Shown here in pieces: positions 36,201-50,000 of a stretch of DNA of 64,000 bases. The stretch is from assembly GCF_023856365.1 (NCBI RefSeq), contig NC_064550.1:21825629-21889628 (forward strand), in the 5' to 3' direction. The notes below the pieces were generated by a model that was given only the letters and a program-made list of their open reading frames with translations, made no database searches and was not told the origin of the DNA. Positions within the stretch are counted from its first letter, which is position 1, and every line of letters begins with the position of its first letter. The stretch is from Brienomyrus brachyistius. Lineage: Eukaryota; Chordata; Actinopteri; Osteoglossiformes; Mormyridae. The position numbers and the translations under genes are program-made.

Positions 36201-39200
36201 CTGGTCGATTTGCTCACGGCACCATGTCTGCTTGGGGTTTAGCTTGAGTAAAACTGCACTGTCTTGGCAGAGCTTCGGACTGGGCTCCCACTCTCTAACA
36301 TTCTGCCTGTCGCCCTTCAGCACGGAGCGGCCAGTTAACTGTATGGCTTTGTCTGGCCTTCATTCTGCAAATGGCTCACTCGTGGCCACAAGGTCGTTAG
36401 CAAGCTTTTGTCGCTCCTGCGCAGACTGCTTGATTGTTAAGGAGACGGCGGAGGGCGATGGCCAGCTGATCTAATTGGAGAGTGACAGGGGAGACTTGCA
36501 CGCCTGCCCGGGTCAGCTGGGAACCAGTCCTCCGCCCTTTTTGCCTTTGGCCCCGCCCACCTGTCCACTTCAAGGCGTCTAAAGCAGCGCCCGCTCAGAT
36601 CTGGATACTCACCCGACGGAGGATCCTTCTTTTCGACCCATTCTTTCTCTTTCCTCTATTCTCCCTCGCTCTGTCTATACTCTCCCTTCTTTGGAGGGAC
36701 AGACGGCTGGAAACACGCGAAGCGTTTCTTCTTTTCTTTTTTTTTTGCAGCCTCCGAACTCTGAATTTTTCCAGCTCGCTGAAAACATGGCAGCTGTCAT
36801 AGACCATAGCCAGAGCATCTTCAGCCTGGAAGTAGTGGTGAGTGTGCATGAGCGTGCGCTAGCCTGCTGGGATGGGGGTGAGGGTACCTCCAGGTGCCCC
36901 TTCTGCCCCAGCGATTAGCTTGATCGAGCGTGGTCCAGCCATGATTATTCACATTTGCATAACTGAGTAAACAGGGTCTGACAATCCCTGGATTAATAAA
37001 GGGTTCAGGGTCATGCTCAAAAACCTAATGGTGCTGACCCTGGGATTCGAACCCACAACCCTCTGATAGTGAGAGCGCCTGAGGTGGCCAAATAGGGAAT
37101 TATAGTCTTAATTTGTGCTATGTCCAAGATGTGGACCAGACTGAACTGGGCTAAGTCTGATCCTGGGAAAGATGTAAGGTTGTTGAGTGGAGCATCATGG
37201 TGACCCCAACTGAGCTGAAGCAGGGCAGAGTTAAGAAGGGCAGCCTCCCTGAGGAATGTCATCCGCACGCGGCGTCATTCCACCGTGCCCAAGTTGTCCT
37301 GCGTGTCTTTGTTTAGGGATGGTGTTCTGCTCCGTGTGGGTCAGCTCCACCGCTGCCCCTTCACCCTCCAGTTTGTCTGAGAGGGAGAGAGAAAAAGTCT
37401 GCACTGTGTGGGATCCCCAAGGACTGGGCTGAGAGACACTGATCTAAATCAAGCTCACCCTTTGCTGGTGCTTTTGGGACAGTCAGCGTAGCACTTTCAT
37501 TCGTAACGGAATTTTGTTTTATCATTCCTAAATATACCCAACTGTGGTTTCATTGTTTTAGCGTGACCTTTGACTTTTTAGTCTTATTGTGCTCTTTAAT
37601 AGTGAAACTCGAGAACCTTTGGAGAAATAATTTTTTTGCTTTTGTTACCTTGACGACTTGTCCCTTACTGAGGATCGACAGCCCCACCCAGATTCGGGGG
37701 GGGGGGGTCTTGACATTTGCTAAAATCTTGTGGTTCCCGGAGTCTAAATATAAAATGTGAGTGTGGGGAGGGTGGGGAACGGATCGAACCAGCTGTCGGT
37801 TATTGTTGTGAAACCGACGTGGGGTGGTTGGGTGAGCGAGGTCTTCCCCAGCTGGGGAGTCCCAGATGTAGGCGCCCCCCTGAGTTATATATACCCCACG
37901 CCGTCTCATGTCACAGGTGTGAACCAGTGGAATTCTTAACCTGTGGTGTCGGCCATGTTCTTGTGTGTGTTTTCGAGCTTCTTTTGCAGCTGAGTTATGG
38001 TCTGGTCTTTCGCCTGCACCAATTAAAACATTCAGGGCTTTGCTGCTCCCCGACATGTAATCTGTGCATTTCATTTTTACTGGCTTTTATTCAAGGTGAC
38101 ATACAGTTAAGAATACAGGGTCAGTCAGTCCCTGGAACATTGGGGGGTTTAAGGGCTTTGCTCGAGGAGCAAATAGTGAAATCACTCCGCAGACCAGACG
38201 GTTTGAACCGGTGACCTTCAGCACAAAAGCACAGCACCCTAACCCACAGAGCCCAGCCCAGGAAGTTCTGAGTTGTTTACCAAATATTTTGTATTCTTAT
38301 GTTCCCCCTGTTCAGCAGTGTTCTGTGATTTCCGTGATGCCTGAGCGCATCGAGGCAGGAGAGTCAGAGCTGCAAAAAGGGGGCTGCACCGGACCTCTGT
38401 TCCGATGTAATCTGCCTCATCTTTGGCGACGTGCTACTTGTTGGAGTGACATCTTCTCTTGTTTTGAGGAAGAAAAAAGTGAAAATCAGCATGACAACTT
38501 CTATGTGCAGATCTATTCTGTTTGCACTGTTATGCAGACCAGAAACCTCGGATAATTACTGGACACATTAATGGCAGAACAGACCTCAAGGGCTGTAGTG
38601 AATGGATGTTTCCCTTCTCTGATTATGAGATTAAGGCCAGACGTCAGTGGACCTTATCTGTGACAAAGAACACGGTGTGAGTTTTCCAGTTCATTCTAGA
38701 TCTGCTCTTCCTGTGGATCAACGGTACTGCAGTGTATCGGGTGATCACACTCATATCAGTGACGTCAGTGTCATTTACCTGCTGCTGCATGCTAAAATCT
38801 CAGCTCCGTTATCTACAGTTAAAAGTAGCTGCTATGGGTCTTTTATAATCAGAAATCATGCAGAACCTTCATCGGCAGTGGGGTGCAGTGAATGAGACTG
38901 ATGTAACCAGGATGCTTGTGTCTGTACGTATGTATGGTATTGAGCTTTTAGACAATAAGCTCAAATGTGTACTGGTGAATATTTGCAAAACACTGTGTTC
39001 TGTGAACAGTACAGAATATGTATGGTGGATGAATGATGCACAACAGCCCACAAACTTTGATCTAATGCCTGTTTGTTCTGAAGAAGCGGTTTTCATCCTT
39101 TCTTGAACCAGGTGTTGGTTTGCGTAGCTTGCTGGCAACGCATTTTGGACCAAGTGGTCATGAATCCCGTAAGCAGCGAGCAGACTGACCGTTGTCTGTT

Positions 39201-42200
39201 CAAAGTCTGATGTGCCTCGTTTCTGATTGGCTCCAGGAGCATGACATCGAAACTCCCTACGGAGTTCTCCATGTGACCATGAGAGGAACCGCAAAGGGCA
39301 ACAGACCGATCATCCTCACCTACCATGACATTGGCCTCAACCGTAAGTTGCTTTGATGCACACATCCGAAACTTCCTGTCTTCAAAGACTGCAGTTGGTA
39401 TCATTTAGTTGTTTTGCCATCACATTACCAATGATTGGCAGCAAAGCCACAAGTTGAATATATAGCAATTTTAACACACTTTTACTCCAGCTTCCAGTGA
39501 GAGACAGTGTATATACCAGTGTAAACAATATGTGTTGAGTCGAATGGAGTATGAAAAAACAGGCTTTGAGCATATTGTATACTTTTGAATTAGCAGTGTC
39601 GGTTGATTAAAAATAATAATCCACTTCATCACAATGACAGGATGTCAGTAATCATGATAAATCGCAACATTAAAAAGGTAGTAGGCTATTTGCTTGTATT
39701 TTTTGGAAGATGAAACAAATACATGAGTAGAACATTATGTGTTTTATTTAGTATAACATCTTGGTTTTGATAGTCGAAACCATTGCATGGTTCCAAATGT
39801 GTAAGCCGCTAACGTAATTACGCTAACTGTACATCATACTCCACTCTATTTTTATTTTTTCATTTTGCATCGCAACTTCAATTCTCACGTTTTTGAAGGA
39901 ACAGCAAACACATAAGTTGCATCATTTCTGTCAATCGTATGAATGTTTTTAGTGCAAAAGTTAATATTTTACATAAAATATCTTACTTTCAGCAAGTACA
40001 ATCCATACTGTTATAAGCCATTTTATGATATATATTTCGAGAAGCATAAGTTAAATGAAACAATTGCTTTGTAGTCTTATACTTGCAAAAAAAGTCATAA
40101 AAGTAGTGAAAGACACTAAAGGAACAGCCTAGTTACCAACAGTTTGCATTTATTTAAAAGCAAGTTTTTATAGTAGCAATCAAAATTAGTAAACAAGTCA
40201 ATATGTAATTTACAAAGTTACTGCTTATCTGAATTCACATTTATCCATGAATTGAAGAGATGTATTTTTATTGTATTTCCTCAGCGAAAACTCTTTCACA
40301 TCACAAAATAAAGGCTTGAACCTCCTCAGTCAGTATACTCAGAAACCAGACATTGTTCTTATTTATATGAGTAATATCAAGCATTTTCATATATTTTCCT
40401 GACCCAATAACAACTGTCAGATTATCGTATGAATTTCGCTATTTGCAAATGGGTAGGAGCTTCATGAGTCGAGTCAGTGACTGTTCTTTTTATTCTCTTT
40501 ACGAAGCTCTGAAATATATTTCTACCTTTAGGGCCTATATGTTCAAAGATTGTGCGGGAATTTTTTAAAACGTTTTTTTAGACGGTTTGGTGAGATTTCT
40601 GTTGTATCCCAAAACAGCGCGTTAAGGTTTCAGGTAAATCACAAGCATTAATGCGTTAACGTTGATGGCACTATTTTAAATTTCGATTCCCAGACCAATA
40701 CAACCTCGATTCCCAAACCGATAGAACCTCGATTCCCAGAGCAATACAACCTCGATTCCCAGACCAATACAACCTCGATTCCCAGACCAATACAACCTCG
40801 ATTCCCAGATCAATACAGCCTCGATTCCCAGACCAATACAACCTCGATTCCCAGATCAATACAGCTTCAATTCCCAGACCAATACAACCTCAATTCCCAG
40901 ACCAATACAACCTCAATTCCCAGACCAATACAACCTCGATTCCCAGACCAATACAACCTCGATTCCCAAACCGATAGAACCTCGATTCCCAGACCAATAC
41001 AACCTTGATTCCCAGATCAATACAGCCTCGATTCCCAAACCAATACATCCTCGATTCCCAGACCAACAGTGTGCCTCAATATGTCTAAAGTCTTCCTAAC
41101 ACCCAGAACAGATGTACCAGAGACAGGCCAACCTGGTCCGGCATGATAAAGCCGTTCTGGACCTTCCATGAACGTTCTCTTTTAATCCTGGTGTTTTGCT
41201 CTCCATTAAACCCATCTGTAGACAAGTCTTGCTTCAACACCCTCTTCAACTTTGAGGATATGCAGGAGATCACCCACCACTTTGCTGTGGTCCACGTGGA
41301 CGCTCCTGGCCAGCAGGAAGGCGCTCCCCCATTTCCCGCTGGGTAAGGCTGGGTGTCCATCCTTCTGCCGAACACCTCCCCGGCAGTGCCTTCAAGTCTC
41401 ACTTTGGTTAAGAGCCAAGAAGCTTGGGTAAAATAAACACACTTGTATCTTATGATTAACAATTGTTCTACAGCTTTTATGCCTCCATAACACTTGGAAA
41501 CATTTGGTGTAGCTTAAAAGCTTATAGCCCATAAGCAGCCTTTAGACATGCCTCTACTAAGTGAAAGCGATAATTCGTCATTGTTCACACAACAAGAAGA
41601 TGCATCTCTGCATTTAACTGATACATGACATAACAGTGGGCAGCTATTGTTTGGCACCAGTGCTCGGGGCAGTACCTTGCAGATTGCGGGATTTGAACCA
41701 GCAATCTTTCAACCACAGACACGCTTCCCTAATCATTAGGCCACCACTGCAGCTGCCTCGGCTCTAGCATGATTGATTGAAGTGGTGCCTAGTAGGAAGG
41801 GGCTTCTTTCAACGGAAGAATGGGCCTGTTGATCAGGGCAGACTGCTTCAGGGAACCCAGTACGAAGGCCGGGATGTATCCTTTTGTTCTTTCATGTAAT
41901 GATGCGCGGCTGCATTGAACTTTAGGACGTCCTTCTGGGAGCAGAAGACCCCAGGGATTGAGCAGCAGTGCAAATCTCGACTTACGGGAGAGGCATACCT
42001 CCTATATCTGACCTTATAAATGCTTTGACCTACTTATGTGTCTTTCCAGGTACCAGTACCCCACCATGGATGAGCTTGCTGAAATGTTACCCTCTGTGTT
42101 AACTCACCTGAAGTAAGTTCTGGCCAGCCTGCTTGCAGCTCTGTTTTCAGTAACAAAACTTGTTTTTACCCAGTGTAGTATTCTTAATGAAAGAAGTCTG

Positions 42201-45200
42201 AGAAAAGTCTGTACTTTAATTGTTTGCTCACTAAGATGAGTAGCCCTCATGGTCCAAGTTCATGTGGCTTCCTGTTGAGCGTTGCCCATTTGCATGGCGG
42301 GCGAGGGCACCAAACGCCAACGTCATGTGACTGCTCACCTTCACGCGCAGGGTGAACAGCGTGATCGGCATTGGTGTGGGAGCTGGGGCGCACATCCTGT
42401 CCAGATTCGCGGTAAGACCGTCCAGCCGTTTGTCATTCCATCACGCCGAGGCTTCCCATTCCCCGCTGCTGATAAAGAGCCTGTTGTTACATTTTCCAAA
42501 CACTGATTGTTAGCCTCTTGCAGACATCTGTGTCGGTAAACTCCCCCCTGAAGGTTTAATTGTTCGTTATTAAATTGTGCTACTGTCTTCACCACCAGCC
42601 AGTCTGCCTTCGCATTCCCAGCTTCCTTTAATCCGAAGGAAAGATCGTATTCATAGCTCATGATATTGTCTTGGGGGAAAAACCATTTCTTTCCCTTCTG
42701 TGCTGGGGCTCGTGATGGAGAGCAGAACTGTCACATTAAAGGGATGGGAATTTGGGGGCCAGAGGACTCTCAGCTAATTAGCCTAACCGTTGGGCCACTC
42801 ATACAGCTGAACGAGCCCAGCTTAGTGGAGGCGCTAGTCCTGATCAACGTGGATCCGTGTGCCAAGGGCTGGATGGATTGGGCAGCCTCCAAGGTACTCT
42901 CACGTTCTACAATCACCACTGCACTTTCCAGCCTGTTCACCTGCACTGTCCAAAGCAGCATATGACGACATATTTACTTCAGTCCTGTAAACTGCTACCT
43001 TTATAAGGGTGTCATGGTATAAGATCTACTTTATTAATCCCACAGACAAATTCGTATCAATACAACAGGAAGGTGCGAACACAACTATAGTGCAAAACGG
43101 GCAACGTGCAAGGACAGTTCACTTAGTGCTGACAAGTAAACGGGATGCAAAGAATATTTACAAGTACACAGTACACTAGTACCATTTTCTGAAGAACAGA
43201 ACATTAAGGCAATCATACCATTATTATTTTTGTTATGCACCTGCAAACGTCTTACTACGTCCACTTTCAAAAATCTCCCGATCAGTGTATATTATTTACC
43301 GTGGACCTCAGATATAAATGTGATTGGACGTGACTTGATCATGCATATCTCAATGTAAACCTGTACTTGTAGCTTAACTGCATGCCCTGTTTCACTTGTT
43401 TCTTCAGCTGTTCCGTTGCTGCTCCCTGCAAAACCCTGCGAGAACATTAATGCAACACATTCTTTTTGCAGCTCACCGGTTGGACCAGCAACCTGGTGGA
43501 CATTGTGATGAGTCATCATTTTAGCACCGTAAGCAGTCAGGAGGCAAGGGGCGTTGGGGGTCAACAGTTCCTTTGGCGTGTCTGCGCTGATCTCTCCTGA
43601 CTCGTGGACCTTTCTCATTTCCATAAGGCTCGAATTCTACCAAACATTTAGGATAAATCAACTGAGATTTCACACCTTTTGCTGTATGAATACCACACAA
43701 CCCCTACTCCCGCACTTCATCAACAACGTGACAGGAATTAAACGGCCCCAGTTGCCGAATTCTTAAATGGGCTGATCAGTGACTCCGACTTTGATGTTCC
43801 ATCTGATGGTCTGGCCACGTGTCTTCTGCCAGGATGAGCTGACCAACAATGAGGAGATCATCCAGACGTACCGTCTGCACATCGCCCAAGACATCAACCA
43901 AGACAACCTCGCTCTCTTCTACACCTCATACAACAGGTACCACAGGGTTTGCAGGTGTAGCCGAGGGACACGATTTTACTGTTTGCTAGACTGATATACT
44001 GATGGCTTTATTTGTCTTTGCGTAACAGCCGCCGGGACCTGGAGATTGAGAGACCCGTCCCTGGTCTGAATGAAGATGAGGTGAACACCCTGAAGTGAGC
44101 AGGCCGATCTCGGGCAGCATGCGGTCTTTTATCTGTTTGTTACTGAAGTATGAAGCAGGGCCTCATGACTGCTGTGATCCTCCAGGTGTCCCGCACTCTT
44201 GGTTGTTGGGGATTCGTCACCAGCTGTGGAGGCAGTGGTGGGTATTGGTTCCTCACCTGTTCTTCACGGGAAATAAAGCTTATGAATATCTCACATTTTT
44301 ATCTCATGACTTATTGTCTTCATATATCGGTGTGTGATAATCAAAGGTTTGGCTTGCTGGCTCCTTAATTGTCCGGCCCACTGTCCTAAAATAGCGCTTC
44401 CCTCACTGTAATTTATGTGAATTTGTAATTTCCGGTGCCTTCCAGAGGTGGACGGGCTTTCATCCTGAGTCTGGTTCCTCCCGAGCTTTCGTTCTCTTTC
44501 TGGGAGCATTTTTCCTTGGCCTCAGGCTCATAAGGGGACCTCTAGCTAAAGGTGCAGTTCTTTGTTACAGAAATTGAGTTGAATTGAATTGCAGTGGTGC
44601 AGTGGTTAGCACTGTTGCCTCTGGGATCCGGTCTCCCACCTGGAGTTCGCATGTGTCCCCTCCGTGCAGTTCTGGGGTTTCCTCCAGGTACTCCAGTTTC
44701 CACCGTCCAAAAATATGCTGAGGCTAATTGGAGTTGCCCGATTGCCCATAAGTGTGGATTGTGTGTGAGTGCCCAGTGATGGCTTGCCTTGCACCCCTAA
44801 GCTCCAACCACCCCCTGAATCAAAAATAAGTGGTTACAGAAAATGGGGGGGTGGGGGGGTGGAATGCACATGAGGACATTCAAGGCCAAGGTACGTCAGA
44901 TGCTGGTAGTAAAAATCTAATATTAGTGTTATATTCCTCCTAGGTTGAATGCAACGCCAGGTTAAATCCAACAAAAACCACTTTTCTGAAGGTGAGTAAG
45001 TCTTTTTCTCTTAAAGGAGACATGTTATTCTCATTTTCACTGTTCATGCTTTTATTTTTTGGTCTACTAGAATAGAATAGAAAAGAATAGAATAGAAAAG
45101 AATAGAATAGAAAAGAATAGATTAGAATAGAATAGAATAGAATAGAACACAATAGAATAGAAAAGAATAGATTAGAATAGAATAGAATAGAATAGAATAC

Positions 45201-48200
45201 AATAGAATAGATGCTTCAATGTTCCAAACACATATTATTTTTGAAGGTAAGTGTTCACTGTATTGATATGTTTTCATTTTTAATCATTTGTTTTTGTACA
45301 AAATCTAGATCCAGGACTCATGTATCATCGAGATGAGCCTCATTTTCTGTTGCTGGCATTTATTTACTCGTTTTAAAAATGGCTCCTAATTCCAGTGGAA
45401 ACACACATGGCTCAGCATGAGTGGGCAGCACTGTCTGCCCTAGAATTCTGCTGTCAGGTTCTGGTCTGTCCTGGACCTGTGGGGGTGCTTCGGTTAACAT
45501 GCCCCGGCCTATGTGTTGTGTTGCAGATGGCTGACTGTGGTGGACTGCCCCAGGTCGTCCAGGTGAGGGGGAGGGGCAGATCACTTTCGTAAAAAAGTCT
45601 GACACCGTCACGTGACCCTAGCTGACTTTACAATTACACCATATACATAAATGTCAGTAGGAATACAGTATCTGTGGAAATAACAATAATCTTCTTTAAC
45701 AGCCAGGCAAACTTGCAGAGGCCTTCAAGTACTTTGTCCAAGGAATGGGCTACAGTGAGTACTAATTTTTCAGCTTTTCCTGTCCCTGATGTCCCTGCTT
45801 AGTGTTGCATTGTCTTTATTTTTCTAATATTTATTTGACTGGATTAATGTTAAGATGCATGTCGTAGCGCAGCCGTTCTGTCGTCTTCCGTTGTCAGAGT
45901 GTCCTGTCTTCTGAGATCCCTGTATCTCAGCCCGTCCAGGAGAACAGATACATAACCGTTTAGCAGAAGTTCTCCAAAGTCAGGCTCAGTCCCGACACAA
46001 AGAAGAAGCGAACGTTCGCCTTTCTTCCCCGACACGGCTTTGATAAACATGTCATCACTCAGTTCCTTCCTGAAATCCGTGACCTTGAATCTACTGCACT
46101 AGGAAAACCGATTCATTTATGTTGTTTTTTTTTTATGTGAACTTAGCATTTGTAATGAAGCCCCAGTGTACATGGTGTATGGCAAACAGCCCACGCATGA
46201 TTTTTTTCCTTTCTGTCAACAATGTACGTGATGGCCTTTTTGCCCTAACCCCCATGAAACAACTGCGCCATTATGCGCAGTCTGTAACCCCCCCAGGCTG
46301 GATTTAGCTAGCAGATGACCTGGTGAGGGCGGCAACAGCACTGTTGTTGCGGTCGGGGCCGGCGGGCGGGGGGCGGGTGGGGGGGGGTGGAAGGGAACTA
46401 ACGTTGTTTCCTGTCTCGTTTACAGTGTTGCGTAACAGCTATTGTAAGTACTCGCTTGTTATCCAGAGAATGTGGCATGAACTGCAGCAAGTCATCCAAA
46501 ATCAGAGCCCCCCCCCCGTCCCTGCTATCAGGGAACAGCCCCCCTTTTTCCTCCCAGTTTTTGCCAGTTTGAGACACAGCGCCCCCCCCCCCCCCCTTGG
46601 CGAACCGTTGGTCTGCTATGCAAGCATTCTGCTAAACGCAATGCTAAACATTTCTAAATATAACTTCACCTCGTGCTAATGTTGCTAAACAACAAAAACA
46701 TGCATGTCTCTGTACATGACCTTAGCGAGGGGCTCTGTGTCTTTAAACGAACGATGATCTCTTGCATTCACCAATCAGGAATGGTTTGGCTCAAATGTTT
46801 GTATTACTACATATAAACATTTTATCGAAATAAATACCAAGCAAACAAAATGGGTTAAACCAGTTGAAATACAGAAAAAAAAATCTGTATTTCAGATTGT
46901 ACTGTTAGTGAGCTTCTACTTTTCCCCATTTTTTTGTCTATAAAGACAAGATCACAAACCTTGGGTCTACAACCTCAATCTCTTCTCCGAATGGTGAGAG
47001 ACCGCGGTCTGGTGAACGCACTAAAAAAGGGGATTTCTGCCTTTCACTGTCTGTGTCACTATAACTCAGAAGAAAAAGTACCTAGATTCTTACCCGTTCA
47101 GCTTAAAAACTTTAAGTGACATAGATGTAACAATAAGCAATTCGGTTCAGTGTTCAGAAATTGAACTGGTGAGGTTTACTTTTACCTGCAATCACTCCAT
47201 AAAACTCCCCCAAATGCACCCATTAAAAATGTCAAAAGTTCTCAACAGAGTTTGCCGAGTTATTTTCAGCGATTAACCCACAATGGTTACGGTTAACCCG
47301 TGTATCTGATTATACCTTCAGAGATTACTCCTGTTACCCATGTCTGTGGTGGTCACTATGTCTGTAATGCCTTCTCTGTTCATTGAACTGACTGCAGTTC
47401 TGTGGTAAATAGCACCCAAGTCTATCTGGCTGACGTGCCGCATCCTGCAAACTCTGTGCCGCGGATCTCAAACTGAGTTCCCTACACCTAAGAACGGCAC
47501 TTTCTGCTCATCATCTGTCTGACTTGTTCCTTTTGACCCCTTTCCTACGGTAGGAGAAATGAGAAACGCGATATGTTGGAAGATAGATAGAGATAGATAA
47601 ATGTGATAGGGCAGGGATCGTGTCATTTTTGTTGACAGGCGTTACGTGGCTCAGTAGTCTATGTTGCTGTGCTTGTGACCAGAAGGTTGCTGGTTCAAAC
47701 CCCATAGTCCAGTGTTTCCCAACCCAGCCCTCGGGGAACCCCCAGACAGTCCACGTTTTCGCTCCATCCTAGCTCCCAGCCAATCAGGAACACCGGATGC
47801 CTGGTATAGGTGCGCTGAGAGGATGCAAAAACGTGGGCTGTCCGGGGTTCCCCATGGACTGGTTTGGGGAACACTGCCATAGTCTGCAGAGTGACCTTAA
47901 CTTACCACCCCCCCCCTACCCAACTGGCCAAGGGACTGGCTAATTCTGCTTTCTCAAAAAAATGCACATCCCTCTGGATAAAGACAACTATTCAATAAAT
48001 TAAATGCTTTTTAAGGCGTTCAGTGATATGTAGGACTCAGGTTACCCTGGCTGTGAGGGGCGTGTGATTTGCCGATATCAGATCCTGAACAATTAAAATG
48101 TCTCCACGATTATTAGCGTCTTGCTACAGTACACATTTGATCAGTTGCAGTTATATGGCTAATACAAGCTGGTTTGCCAGCCAAATCTGTTTCGACACAC

Positions 48201-49449
48201 CAATAAACCGGTAACCGCTAACGGTAAGTAGTGCCTTGGATTTCCTCCTCGCTCCCTTTCGCATCCTCGTCCCAACATGCGACGTGCAGCATGCAGCACA
48301 TTCCTTATTTGGCAGCCCAGCGGCATGGACAACATGGAGGAGTTGGTCCATAAAAAGAATTGACATTGGTAATATGGAACTTGTTTGTATTTTCCAAAAC
48401 CGACTGGTGCAAACAAGTTATTTGCTAGATTTGCAGCAATAAGGCTTGCATGTAAAATTGTAACACGGCAAACTTTTTTTAACCACCTCAAAGCAAAACG
48501 AAAGAGTGGGCTCTTATTTCTTCCTTTAGGTTTTGCTACCTTATACGGCTGTTTTTTTAATTAGTTTGGTGGTACTATTCAGTAACTTCAAATTGACTTC
48601 AAAACCAGCGTGAAGAAGAATCGTGAATCGATTCGTGTCTTAAAAAAAATTGATATGATATTTTGCCGTATCGCCCAGACCTACTGGCTATAGAGGTTTG
48701 CAATGTGGAAATCTGCTGTACTGAAGAAGGCGTGGGATGCGGGTCTGAATCTGGGATAATTTTGGGTCTAGTGAATGTGTTCATGGACTGCTGGTGTCTC
48801 TTTTGAGAGTGGGGGTTCGATGGATGCCTACTACAGAGTTAATTTTTGTCTTCAGCCGAATTCTTAGTCTTCTTTGGAACTGTTACCTTCACGGAAGGCT
48901 AGAGGCGTGTTTGTGTTTGTCATACTTTCGGAAGTGCAGTGATGCAGTAGGTGGCTGATGTTCACACTTGTTGGTCAGACGTGTGACACGGGTCTCGTTG
49001 GGCGAGTCTAATCATCATGCTATCCAGATTCAGCGTGTAGCATGTGTCAGTGGTTGCCAATGCGTCAACCGTGAGCTACTTGTTTACATTGCATGTAAAC
49101 ACGTATTTGTCTCAATGAATGCTGCACTATTGTGGTGCACTGCGGGGTAGATAGGAAAGGAGAGTTTTATTTTTTTTACCGTAGCCTCCCCCCAACTCTT
49201 CCATGACAACTTTTACCCCCACCTCGCCCCACCCCCACACCCCCCATAGCCCCGCAGAATGTTTACTTTGTAAAGGTAGCTTTCACTGTAAATAAAGTTG
49301 GACAATACTAATATATAAAGTAGGACAAACGTTCCCCCGGGGCGACTTACAGACAGTGACTGACAAGGGGAAGGTGCAGTGAAACATGAGGGATGGACAC
49401 TGGAATCCTGCATAAAAGTCAGAGTCTATTGTCTGTAAGGTGATATAAT

Positions 49450-49514
<65 letters not shown>

Positions 49515-49550
49515 TTATCTATCTATCCATCCATCCATCCATCCATCCAC

Positions 49551-49590
<40 letters not shown>

Positions 49591-49643
49591 ATCAGTATGA
49601 TCTATCTATCTAATCAGTATGATTATCTATCTTAATCAGTATG

Positions 49644-49680
<37 letters not shown>

Positions 49681-49929
49681 AATCAGTATGATCTATCTAC
49701 CTATCTATCTATCTATCTATCTATATCTATCTTAATCAGTACGATTTATCTATCTGTCTATCTATCTATCTATCTATATCAGTATGATCTATCTATCTAA
49801 TCAGTATGATTATCTATCTTAATCAGTATGATCTATCTATCTATCTTAATCAGTATGATCTATCTATCTTAATCAGTATGATCTATCTACCTATATATCT
49901 ATCTATCTATCTGTCTTAATCAGTACGAT

Positions 49930-50000
<71 letters not shown>

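Larger units (their letters stand above)
31805..36500 (+). other. ndrg3 intron between the NVRNFQ exon and the alternative first exon
   Basis: No gene recognised. It contains C/G runs near 32760-32840, CATC repeats at about 33416-33475, a 700-bp pyrimidine block, C runs at 35022-35039 and 35677-35694, and a dispersed fish repeat near 35570-35670 (GATGCCAGTCCATCGCAGG, GGGCAATTTAGAGGC). Confidence 0.55.
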
